Source: Pelagovum pacificum (GTDB taxonomy: Bacteria; Pseudomonadota; Alphaproteobacteria; Rhodobacterales; Rhodobacteraceae). From it: a DNA stretch of 64,000 nt. Under the pieces are notes generated by a model. It did not search any database, was not told the origin of the DNA, and saw only the letters and a program-made list of their open reading frames with translations. Shown piece by piece: positions 36,901 through 45,939 of the stretch (positions are counted from its first letter, which is position 1; the number at the start of each line of letters is the position of its first letter). The position numbers and the translations under genes were made by a program. The DNA lies in contig NZ_CP065915.1 in NCBI RefSeq assembly GCF_016134045.1, positions 1,364,001-1,428,000 on the forward strand, in the 5' to 3' direction.

Positions 36901-37827
36901 TCAATAGATATGGGTCTCGCGCGCGCCGTGCTCGACGCTCCAGCCGCGGTACATGCCTTCGCAGTTGAACGGCGCGGTAAAGCTGCCGTCCGCAGCCACC
37001 GCGATCAGCCCGCCGGAGCTTCCGATCGACGTAAGATCGTCGCGGACCACGCCGCCGGCCGCATCGTAGAGCGAGGCCGAGGTCAACCGTATCCGGGCTT
37101 CGATCTCGTGCGCGACGGCCAGCCTCAGGAAAGCTTCGCCGTCGCCGGTGGCAGAGACGGCGCAGCTGCGGTTGTCGGCGAAGGTGCCCGCGCCGATGAC
37201 CGGGGTGTCGCCCACGCGGCCCGTCCGCTTTGCGGTCATGCCCCCGGTCGAAGTGGCGGCCGCCAGCGCGCCGTGCCGGTCGCGAGCGACAGCGCCCACC
37301 GTGCCGTGTCGCCGACTCGGATCATCGTCCAGCCGTCCGGCGCGCTCCATCTCGAGCGTCTCCTGCAGGCTGTACCAGCGCGCCTGGGTGAAGAAATAGG
37401 TGTCCTCCTCGAAAGGTAGCCCAGCCTCCGTGGCGACGGCATGCGCGCCTGCACCTATCATCAGTACGTGGTCGGTCCGCTGCATCACCGCACGGGCAGC
37501 GCGGATCGGATTGCGGGGGCCGCAGATTCCGGCGACCGCGCCCGCCATCCGGTCGCGCCCATCCATGATCGCGGCGTCCATCTCGTGCCGCCCGTCGCGG
37601 GTGAAAACCGCGCCACGGCCGGCGTTGAACAGCGGTTCGTCCTCAAGCGCGCAGACAGCCGCCTCGACCGCGTCGACCGCGCTGCCATCGGCGGCCAGCA
37701 CGGCCTCGCCGGCGGCCAGGGCGTGGTTCAGAGCCACATGATACCGCCCCTCGGCCTCGGGCGTCATCGCCTCTCGGGGCAATACGCCGGCTCCTCCATG
37801 GATCACGAGAGTGTAGCTGCCAGTCAT
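36901..37827 (-). CDS. iaaA: Isoaspartyl peptidase / plant-type L-asparaginase
   Basis: An Ntn-hydrolase of 308 aa that cleaves beta-aspartyl dipeptides and, more weakly, asparagine. It is made as a precursor that cuts itself before the nucleophile Thr176 in RRHGTVGAVARD. Other landmarks are LVIHGGAG at the N-terminus, FNAGRGAVFTRDG, and the substrate-binding TGGMTAKRTGRVGDTP and ATGDGEAFLR loops. ATG at 37827 begins the conserved part; the open frame runs further upstream without a conserved start. It diverges from cyanophycinase. In cyanophycin breakdown this activity would split the beta-Asp-Arg dipeptides that cyanophycinase releases. Confidence 0.93.
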   Translation of the reverse strand: MTGSYTLVIHGGAGVLPREAMTPEAEGRYHVALNHALAAGEAVLAADGSAVDAVEAAVCALEDEPLFNAGRGAVFTRDGRHEMDAAIMDGRDRMAGAVAGICGPRNPIRAARAVMQRTDHVLMIGAGAHAVATEAGLPFEEDTYFFTQARWYSLQETLEMERAGRLDDDPSRRHGTVGAVARDRHGALAAATSTGGMTAKRTGRVGDTPVIGAGTFADNRSCAVSATGDGEAFLRLAVAHEIEARIRLTSASLYDAAGGVVRDDLTSIGSSGGLIAVAADGSFTAPFNCEGMYRGWSVEHGARETHIY

Positions 37828-38004
37828 GTTGCACCTCGTGCCGATTTCCGGACAATGGCCAATCCCTCTGCCCGGGCAGTGCCGAAACAAGTGGCAGTTC
37901 GTGACGCGAAGATCAATTCATGCGACATGGGGCTGTCGCGTGAACGATTTCTTGGTAACCTAACCACAACATATGGGGCATCGCCCGCCAATCAGGACAG
38001 ATTG

Positions 38005-38901
38005 ATGAACATGTCGGCAAAGGTTACCGAGGGTGCTCCGGAAACCGTCGCGGCGCCGAGGCGCGCCCGCGGCGCGCTGGTCGCCATCGGCGGTGCCGAG
38101 GACAAGACCAACGAGATCGGCATTCTGCGCACCGTCCTCGCGCTGACGGAAAAACCCGATCCGGTGGTGGGCGTGGTTACCACCGCCAGCAGCATCCCCG
38201 ACGACGTCTTCGCCGCCTACGACGCAGCGTTCCGCATCATCGGTGCGGCCGATGTCCTGGACGTGCGCGTGCGCGACCGGCGTGGCGCCAATGCCCCGCA
38301 GGTGATCGAGATGATCAAGCGCGTGGACGTGCTTTTCATCTCGGGCGGGGACCAGATGCGCCTGACACATGTCTTCGGCGGCTCGGCCGCGCTCGACGCG
38401 ATCCGCCGGCGGCACGAGACAGGGATGGTCATCGCTGGCACCAGCGCGGGCGCGGCCTGCCAGTCATCGACCATGGTCTATGGCGGCCCGGCCGACGACT
38501 CGCTGCGCAAGGGCGCCGTCAAGATGTCGGCCGGCTTCGGGTTCATCGACGGCGTGATCATAGACACGCACTTTCTCGAACGGGGGCGGTTCTCGCGCCT
38601 GATGGAGGTCGGCGCGACCAACCCGGAATACCTTGGCGTGGGGCTCGGAGAGGACGCGGCGGCGCAATTCGACGGCGGACTCATCCGGGTGTTCGGCCCC
38701 GGACACGTCATCGTGGTTGACAGTTCGGAGATCAGCGGTTCGAATGTGTATGACCTCGCCGAAGGAGAAGCTGTCGCGGTTTCCGGCGTGAAAATGCACG
38801 CGCTGGTCGATGGGTATGGATATAGCCTGACAGACCGGCGAGTCCTCGAGCCCGACGAGCTTGAGGCACACGGTCTGGAGCCAAGGATTGCAAATACTTG
38901 A
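38005..38901 (+). CDS. cphB: Cyanophycinase
   Basis: CphB is a serine exopeptidase that degrades cyanophycin, the multi-L-arginyl-poly-L-aspartate reserve polymer, to beta-Asp-Arg dipeptides. The 298-aa protein has the start block ARGALVAIGGAEDK, then FISGGDQMRL. The nucleophile elbow is AGTSAGAACQS near residue 147, and FGFIDGVIIDTHFLERGRF carries the catalytic His region. ATG at 38005 follows AGGACAG; a longer open frame from 37441 crosses the divergent gene and is rejected. It overlaps the start of cyanophycin synthetase by about 14 bases. Confidence 0.94.
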   Translation: MNMSAKVTEGAPETVAAPRRARGALVAIGGAEDKTNEIGILRTVLALTEKPDPVVGVVTTASSIPDDVFAAYDAAFRIIGAADVLDVRVRDRRGANAPQVIEMIKRVDVLFISGGDQMRLTHVFGGSAALDAIRRRHETGMVIAGTSAGAACQSSTMVYGGPADDSLRKGAVKMSAGFGFIDGVIIDTHFLERGRFSRLMEVGATNPEYLGVGLGEDAAAQFDGGLIRVFGPGHVIVVDSSEISGSNVYDLAEGEAVAVSGVKMHALVDGYGYSLTDRRVLEPDELEAHGLEPRIANT

Positions 38902-41536
38902 AAACCGCGCACTGCGCGGCCCCAACTATTTCAGCCGCTACCAATCTATCTACATGCGCCTCGACATCGATGATCTCGAGGACCGCCCAAGCGATAAGGT
39001 CCCCGGGATCGTGGACGCGCTCAGGGCGCTGATTCCGACCATCTACGACCATCGCTGCTCGGTCGGTGAGCCGGGCGGCTTCCTCCAGCGGGTGGAAAAC
39101 GGCACTTATGCCGGGCACATGGTCGAGCACGTCGCCATCGAACTGCAGAACCTCGTGGGCTTCTCCGTGGGGTACGGCAAGACGGTCGACAGCTACGATC
39201 GCGGCATCTACGACGTCGTCTATCGCTACCGCGACGAGGCGACGGGCCTTGCCGCAGGAGAGGCGGCCGTCGATATCGTGCGCAGGCTGTACGATGGCCA
39301 GCCGGTCGATCTGCAGCCGCATATCGACCACCTCAAGGAAGTGCGTGACGCCAACGCGCTGGGGCCGTCGACGGGTTCGATCGTGAACGCCGCCAAGGCG
39401 CGCAACATCCCGTGGAACAACCTGACCGCGGGCACCAGCTATACCCAGCTGGGCCACGGCAAAAATTAGCGCCGGTTCCAGGCCACGGTCACCGACGCGT
39501 CGGGCATCATCGGCCACTCGATCGCCGACGATAAAGACTGGACCAAGCAGATCCTGGCAGATGCGGGGGTGCCGGTGCCGCGGGGCCAGACCTGCTATTC
39601 CTTCGACGAGGCGCAGGCTGCCGCCGAGTGGATCGGCTGGCCGGTGGTGACCAAGCCGCTGTCGGGCAACCACGGCCGCGGCGTGACCACCGACATCGCC
39701 TCGGTCGAGGACCTGCGCGCGGGCTATGACGCGGCTGTGTCGCGAGCCCGCGACGATTATGCCGGCGTGATCGTCGAAAGCTACATCAAGGGCGAGGATC
39801 ACCGCATGCTGGTGATCGGCGGCAAGCTGGTCGCCGCCGCGCGACGGCGGCCCGCCCACGTGAAGGGCGACGGCACGCACACGATCCAGCAGTTGATCGA
39901 CACTGAGAACGCCGATCCCCGGCGCGGAGTTGGGCATGAGAACCTGCTGACCCAGATCGATGTCGATGACCAGACCCGGCGCATGCTGGACCAGGCCGGG
40001 CTGGCGCTGGACACCGTGCTGCCCGAGGGCGAAATCGCCTTCCTGAAATCGACCGCAAACATTTCGACCGGGGGCACCGCCGCCGACCTGACGGACGAGG
40101 TCCACCCCGAGGTCAAGTTCGCGATGGAACGGATCGGCCGGCTGGTCGGGCTCGACGTTATTGGCATCGACCTGCTGTGCCAGAACGTGTCGATCCCGCT
40201 GGACCAGCAGCCCGCCGGCGTCGTCGAGGTCAATGCCGGCCCGGGGTTCCGAATGCATATGGCGCCCACGCACGGCACGCCCCGCCCGGTGGGCGAACAC
40301 ATCGTCGACATGTTGTTCCCCGACCCGACCGACAACGGTCGCATTCCGATCACGGCGATCACCGGCACGAACGGCAAGACCACGACTACGCGCTTGATCA
40401 CGCACATCCTGCGACAGGCGGGCTGGTCGGTGGGCATGGGCTGCACCGGCACGGTAGAGATCGACAATAATGTCATTCTGCGCGGCGATTATTCGGGTCC
40501 CGCTGCTGCGCAAGCCGTACTGCGCGAACCCACCGTGGAGCACGCGGTGCTTGAGGTGGCGCGCGGCGGCATCATGCGCCGCGGCCTCGGCTTCGACGAG
40601 GCGGACGTGGGCGTTCTGCTCAACATCGCGTCGGATCACCTGGGCGAGCGCGGCATCCATACGCTGGACGAGCTTGCGCGTTGCAAGACCGTCGTGGTCG
40701 ACGCCGTCAAGCGCAAGGACGAGGGCGGCTATTGCGTTCTCAACGCCGACGACCCGTTGGTTATGGACCAGGGCACTTACTGGGCCCGAGGCGAGATCAT
40801 CTACTTCACGATGGATCCGGACAACCCCGAGCTGTTCGATCATCTGGCGGGGCTGGGCATGGTCCTGACCGTGAAGCAGGGCAAGATCGTGCTGCTGCGA
40901 GGCAAGGTCACGGTCGACATCGTCGAGGTCAACGACGTTCCCATCGCCTTCGAGGGGCACGCGCCCTTCAACGTGCAGAATGCGATGGCCGCGGCGGGCG
41001 CAGCTCTGGCCCACGGGATCGAGCTTGACGATATCCGCGCCGGGCTGCTGACCTTCCATCCGACGCCCGCGCAGATGCCCGGGCGAACGAACTACTTCGA
41101 GGCCGACGGCGTGCGCTGCCTGATCGATTACGGTCACAACGTCCCTGCGCTGATTGCGCTGGAACCGCTGGTTCGGGGCCTGGGCACGCGGCGAAAGATC
41201 GCTGTTTCGACCGCGCCGGGCAACCGCCGTGACGAGGATCTGATCGCTCTGGGTGCCCAGCTCGCACGGATGTGCGACAGAGTCATCGTCTATGAGACCG
41301 ACGCGCGCGGCCGCGACGAGGGCGAGGTCGCCCGCCTGATCCACGATGGCGCGGCCTCCGAGGGCGGCGCCGAGATTGTTGAGATCATCCTGGACGAGGC
41401 CGAGGCTGTCGATCGCGCGATGGAATCCGCCGAGCCCGGCGATTTTCTGCTGCTTCTGGTCGATGATATCGCCGGTACGACCGATCGTCTCAAGGGCCGT
41501 AGCTTCGCCACGCAGGCCAAGCTGGCGCAAACCTGA
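38888..41536 (+). pseudogene. cphA: Cyanophycin synthetase interrupted by an in-frame TAG
   Basis: CphA adds Asp and Arg to the growing cyanophycin chain using ATP. The N-domain starts QILENRALRGPNYFSRY (TTG start at 38888, overlapping cphB). The ATP-grasp half follows from about residue 205 and the Mur-ligase half from about 485, with the P-loop ITGTNGKTTTTRL. Total length would be about 882 codons, normal for the family. Codon 194 (39467-39469) is TAG; reading resumes in the same frame with RRFQATVTDASG. The family sequence here is G-x-x-Q-[RK]-R, so TAG replaces the conserved Gln codon CAG by one transition. No good restart lies before 39569, which would lose the start of the ATP-grasp domain. 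Unless suppressed or a sequencing error, the enzyme is inactive. Confidence 0.85.
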
Positions 41537-41654
41537 CTCGGGTCCCGGTCATGGGCCGCACGGGCCCAGACCGCCCTCACCCTCGCCGGGCGGCCCGCCA
41601 TAAGAGACGCCCGCCCGGCCCATTCACGCATCGTCGTCGCAGGAGGGCGCAAAC

Positions 41655-42953
41655 ATGACCAAGCACGTATTCGTCATAGGACTGAACGATCTGAACGCCG
41701 AACGACTGAAACGCCTACGCGGCGTCGAGGACGTGAGGTTTCACCCGCTGCTGAGCCCGAGCCAGGTCTCGGAGACGCAGGATTTCGACATTCCCGCCAT
41801 GCTGGCCGAGGCCGAGGCGACGCTTGACGGGCATGACGGATCAATCGACGCGATCGTCGGCTATATCGACTTTCCCGTTTCGACCATGCTGCCAATCCTC
41901 TGCAAGAAATACGGGACGCCGCAGGCGTCGCTGGAAAGCCTGCTGAAATGCGAGCACAAATATTGGTCGCGCAGCGTGATGCGGGAGGCGATCCCGGACC
42001 ACATCCCGAAATTCACCGCCTTCGACCCGTTCGACGACTCCGCGCTGTCCAAGATCGGCGAGGCCGACCTGCGTTTTCCTTTCTTCGTCAAACCGATCAA
42101 GTCGTCCGGCTCGCGGCTGGGTTTTCGCATCGACAGCCCCGAGGATTTCGATTTCGCCACGGAAAAGCTGCGCGCCGAGATCCGCTCGATCGGCGAACCG
42201 TTCGACCATGTCCTGAGCCAAGCCGACCTGCCCGACGACATCCGCGCCGTCGAGGGGCATTACTGCATGGCCGAACAGGTGATCGGCGGGCGGCAATGCA
42301 CGGTCGAGGGCTACGTGCACAACGGCGAGGTCGTGCCCTACGGCACGGTGGATTCGATCCGCTACCCGCAGGTGCTGAGTTTCTTCTACTACCTCTACCC
42401 GTCGCAGCTTCCGCCCAAGGTGCAGGAGAAGATGTGGGAGATCACGCGGTCGATCATGGCGCATATCGGCTACGACAACGCGGGCTTTAACATCGAGTAT
42501 TACTGGGACGAAGTGCAGGACAAGATCTGGCTGCTCGAGATCAACACGCGCATCGCGCAGTCGCATTGTGACCTGTTCGAGATGGTCGACGGCGCCAGCC
42601 ATCAGCAGGTCACCGTCGACCTGGGGCTGGGGCGCAAGCCTGACCTGCCGCACCGCGAAGGGCAGCAGAACGTGGCGGCGGAGTTCTTCTACCGGGTGTT
42701 CTTCCGCGACGCGACGATCGCGCGCGCACCGTCGCGCGCCGAAATAGAGGTCGCCGCTGAGCAGGTCGACGGTACGCGCGTCACCTCGTACGTGTCGAAG
42801 GGCATGCTACTGTCCGACCTGCCCGAGCAGGACGCCTACAGCTTTGCCATCGCCTCGGTGTGGATGGGGGCGACCAAGCAGTCTAAGCTGCTATGGAACT
42901 ACGAGCAGGTGATGAAACGCCTGAACTACGAATTCACGGACATCGTGGAATAG
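41655..42953 (+). CDS. ATP-grasp domain protein
   Basis: A 432-aa ATP-grasp ligase with a biotin-carboxylase-like layout. An N-terminal pre-grasp domain (HVFVIGLNDLNAERL) leads to the nucleotide-binding strand FPFFVKPIKSSGSRLGF near residue 145. The metal-binding strand IWLLEINTRIAQSHCDLFEM follows near 292-311. Such enzymes join a carboxylate to an amine or thiol via an acyl phosphate. It lies 118 bases after cphA. Proteins of this type accompany cyanophycin genes and could make or extend Asp/Arg-type peptides, but the substrates are not readable. Confidence 0.8.
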   Translation: MTKHVFVIGLNDLNAERLKRLRGVEDVRFHPLLSPSQVSETQDFDIPAMLAEAEATLDGHDGSIDAIVGYIDFPVSTMLPILCKKYGTPQASLESLLKCEHKYWSRSVMREAIPDHIPKFTAFDPFDDSALSKIGEADLRFPFFVKPIKSSGSRLGFRIDSPEDFDFATEKLRAEIRSIGEPFDHVLSQADLPDDIRAVEGHYCMAEQVIGGRQCTVEGYVHNGEVVPYGTVDSIRYPQVLSFFYYLYPSQLPPKVQEKMWEITRSIMAHIGYDNAGFNIEYYWDEVQDKIWLLEINTRIAQSHCDLFEMVDGASHQQVTVDLGLGRKPDLPHREGQQNVAAEFFYRVFFRDATIARAPSRAEIEVAAEQVDGTRVTSYVSKGMLLSDLPEQDAYSFAIASVWMGATKQSKLLWNYEQVMKRLNYEFTDIVE

Positions 42954-43024
42954 CGCCCGGTGGACTTCGCGTTGGCGAAGGACGACAAGCCACTCTGGCC
43001 CAGCGATATCAGGCGAGCGAGCAG

Positions 43025-45037
43025 ATGAAGATTGATACCGACCTTCCGCGCCCGGTACGCGAGATCGAGCATTTCGAAATCCCGATGCCGGACGGCACCC
43101 GGCTGGCCGCCCGTATCTGGCTGCCCGAAGACGCGGACGACACTCCTGTTCCGGCGATTCTGGAATACATACCCTACCGCAAGAACGACAAGACGCTGGA
43201 GCGTGACCACGCGCGCGCGCCTTGGATCGCGGCGCAGGGGTATGCCTACGTCCGGCTCGACATTCGCGGCAGCGGCGAATCCGAGGGCCTGATGACCGAT
43301 GAATACTCGCCGGTCGAGTTGCAAGACGGTTGCGATGCCATCGCATGGATCGCGGACCAGACATGGTGCGACGGTGGCGTCGGAATCGTCGGGATCTCCT
43401 GGGGCGGCTTCAACGGGCTGCAGCTCGCCGCCCTGCAGCCGCCGGCACTGAAGGCAGTGGTGACGATCTGTTCGACAGACGACCGCTATGCCGACGACAT
43501 CCACTACATGGGCGGCGCGCTGCTGTGCGATCATCTGTCCTGGGCGTCCGTGATGTTCGGCATAAACACGCTGCCGCCTGACCCGGTCCATGTGGGTGAT
43601 CGCTGGCGCGACATGTGGCACCAGCGGTTGGACGAATCCGGCCTGTGGCTGGACGAATGGCTGCGCCACCAGACGCGTGACGACTTCTGGAAGCACGGCT
43701 CGGTCTGCGAGGATATCGACGCGATCAAGATTCCGGTCTACGCAGTTTCGGGATGGGCCGACGGCTATTGCCGAGCGGTGTTCCGGCTGGTTGAGACGCT
43801 GCAGGCGCCGGCCAAGGGCATCGTCGGGCCTTGGTCGCACAAGTATCCGCACTTGGGCGAACCCGGCCCCGCAATCGACTGGCTGACCGAGGAAACCCGC
43901 TGGTGGGATCACTGGCTGAAGGGCCGCGATACCGGGATCATGGACGAGGATCCGCTACGGCTGTTCCTGCAGGATCACGCCGAGCCGCGCGGTCACTACA
44001 AGCAGCGCGCCGGGCACTGGATCACTGAACCGGCATGGCCTTCGCCCAATGTCGATCGCCGGACCTTTGGGCTGGGAACTGACGGCCGCCTCGGCGGCGA
44101 CGCTCATCCTGACGACCGGCGAGACATAGCCTCGCCGCTATGGGTCGGCGCGCATGCGGGCAAGTGGTGTTCCTACGCCAAGCGCGGCGACCAACCGGGG
44201 GACCAGCGGCGTGAAGATGCCGGCAGCCTGGTCTTCGAGACAGCGCCGCTGACCGAGGATACGCACATCGCCGGCGACGCGACCGTCACCCTGACCTTTC
44301 AAGTGGACCGCCCCGTGGCGCAGGTCGCCGCTCGCCTGATGGACGTGGCCCCCGACGGTGCCGCCACGCGCGTCAGCTATGGTATTCTGAACCTGACCCA
44401 CCGCGACAGTCACGAGACGCCCGAAGCGCTGGTCCCTGGCCAAACCTACACCGCCGAGGTCGAGATGAAGCATGTTGCGCAGACCTTTCGCGCCGGGCAT
44501 CGTATCCGCCTTGGCCTGTCCAGCTGCTATTTCCCGATCATCTGGCCGGCACCGGAACCGGTGACGCTGACCCTGTTCCCGGCACGCTGCGCCCTGACGC
44601 TGCCGGTGCGCACCGGGGACCTGACGGTGGCCGACCGGTTCGACCCGCCCCGTGCGGCGGAACCGCTGGAGGTCGACTACCATGTCGAGCCCCATTCCGG
44701 GTGGAGCGTCACCGAGGATCGCGACACCGGCCGCGTGGTCGTCGAATCCTTCGACCATGAGGGCGCTGCGCACATCACGCCGCACGACCTGCTCCACTCG
44801 GCCGACGTGCGCGAGCGCTATTCCACTTTGCCGTACGACCCGCTATCGGCCGAGGCGCAGGTGGTCTGGGTGCACGAGATGTCGCGCGGCGACTGGTCGA
44901 TAAAGTCGGTGACGGACACGACCCTGACTTGCGATCGCGACGCTTTCCACATCGCCGCGCGGCTACGTGCTTGGGAGGGGGATACGCTGGTTCGTGACCT
45001 GGAGTGGACGCGGTCGATCCCCCGCCACCTCGTCTGA
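43025..45037 (+). CDS. CocE/NonD family hydrolase (X-Pro dipeptidyl-peptidase S15-like)
   Basis: A 670-aa alpha/beta-hydrolase of the CocE/NonD group. The catalytic domain (about 15-330) has the nucleophile elbow GIVGISWGGFNG with Ser125; the Asp and His are expected in YAVSGWADGYCR and VGPWSHKYPH. A C-terminal galactose-binding-like beta domain (about 420-560) has the PLTEDTHIAGDATVTL strand. ATG at 43025 follows GCGAGCGAGC, a weak ribosome site. The family cleaves esters, acylated amines and X-Pro peptides. It ends the cyanophycin-linked run of genes, 71 bases after the ATP-grasp gene, and may process the peptide that gene makes. Confidence 0.86.
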   Translation: MKIDTDLPRPVREIEHFEIPMPDGTRLAARIWLPEDADDTPVPAILEYIPYRKNDKTLERDHARAPWIAAQGYAYVRLDIRGSGESEGLMTDEYSPVELQDGCDAIAWIADQTWCDGGVGIVGISWGGFNGLQLAALQPPALKAVVTICSTDDRYADDIHYMGGALLCDHLSWASVMFGINTLPPDPVHVGDRWRDMWHQRLDESGLWLDEWLRHQTRDDFWKHGSVCEDIDAIKIPVYAVSGWADGYCRAVFRLVETLQAPAKGIVGPWSHKYPHLGEPGPAIDWLTEETRWWDHWLKGRDTGIMDEDPLRLFLQDHAEPRGHYKQRAGHWITEPAWPSPNVDRRTFGLGTDGRLGGDAHPDDRRDIASPLWVGAHAGKWCSYAKRGDQPGDQRREDAGSLVFETAPLTEDTHIAGDATVTLTFQVDRPVAQVAARLMDVAPDGAATRVSYGILNLTHRDSHETPEALVPGQTYTAEVEMKHVAQTFRAGHRIRLGLSSCYFPIIWPAPEPVTLTLFPARCALTLPVRTGDLTVADRFDPPRAAEPLEVDYHVEPHSGWSVTEDRDTGRVVVESFDHEGAAHITPHDLLHSADVRERYSTLPYDPLSAEAQVVWVHEMSRGDWSIKSVTDTTLTCDRDAFHIAARLRAWEGDTLVRDLEWTRSIPRHLV

Positions 45038-45939
45038 ACGGCCGCCAAGCCAGACAGCGGCGGCCGGTGTTTCAATCGCAACGACCCGATTTCTTGTTCC
45101 GGTGCGAGCTCTCGCACTTCAACAGCGATCAGGAGGGCCTGTCGGCTGAGAGGCAGCTGGAAGGGCCCTTAATCATACGCCAGACGTCACGTATACACGT
45201 CGGCTATCTTCGTCCGATCCGATTGGCTTCGACCCGCAACCAGGGTCCCTAAGCAAAGCGGTCGTGGCCACACGTGATTAAGGCCCGGCTGACGTGTTTC
45301 CCCGGCCTGCTTTCTCGCAACCAGTGATAGAAGCGGTTTGGTCTGCACCTGATGAGTGGTCCTCTCTCAAGTAACACCCTTGGGAGCCCTAATTGCTGCC
45401 GCCAGAACGCTTGCGATGTTGCGCTGGGTCGTCAATGGCCGCCCTGTTGATGCGAGTGCTGGCGACCAGACGCGCTGGGAGAGCCAGCTAGGGCCGGTAG
45501 CGGCGACGACCGGGCAGGGGGCAAAGGTCGGCAAAGGGTTGGAAATGGCTACGGGCCTGTAGGGGGAGGATGACCGCGTGGGGCCGGTCGCCACCGACTG
45601 CCCGTTTAGCCCATATCTCGTTCGCAGAGGCGATTGGGAGAGTATCTTCGAGTTTGGCGCCTAGGTGACGGGCAAAACTGGACATCTTCGTGTGACCAAG
45701 CAAGAACTGCGCCGCGCGAACGTTGCTGGTCTTACTGTAGGATTGTGCCACCTTGTTTTGGCGTATGGATCGAGCGCCAAGGCGCTTGGGTCCGGTCCGG
45801 TGGAGGAGGTTATCCCTTTTCGGACGAGCCGAGCTTAATGGCGCGCGGCGAACTGTCCTCGCTCATGCAGGCATGAAGAGTACGGCTGGCCTGCTGGCCA
45901 ATCGTTCCCTCTTTCATTGAAACAAACTAACCAGCCTTC
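45038..45939. other. Gene-poor 0.9-kb gap with recombinase remnant
   Basis: It holds the tyrosine-recombinase remnant at 45488-45751. The first 400 bases show no supported gene, RNA or strong hairpin. Confidence 0.5.
45488..45751 (-). pseudogene. Tyrosine recombinase C-terminal remnant (second)
   Basis: The minus-strand codons read KTSNVRAAQFLLGHTKMSSF, then ARHLGAKLEDTLPIA, which matches the end of site-specific integrases of the form NLRAVQLLLGHTKLESTVRYLG. The box-II region before it is missing and the catalytic Tyr position (VRYLG in the family) reads ARHLG, with His in place of Tyr. The last ~40 codons after EIW do not resemble a coding tail. It is a dead fragment, of a different recombinase type from that at 8717. 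Confidence 0.65.

Noticed and set aside
37441..38004. Upstream extension of cyanophycinase to 486 aa
   Set aside because: The extension lies antisense over the isoaspartyl peptidase gene; the conserved start and the ribosome site are at 38005.
39461..39475. Frameshift or programmed slippage at the AAAAA run in cphA
   Set aside because: The sequences on both sides are in the same frame, so a substitution to TAG explains the break without slippage.
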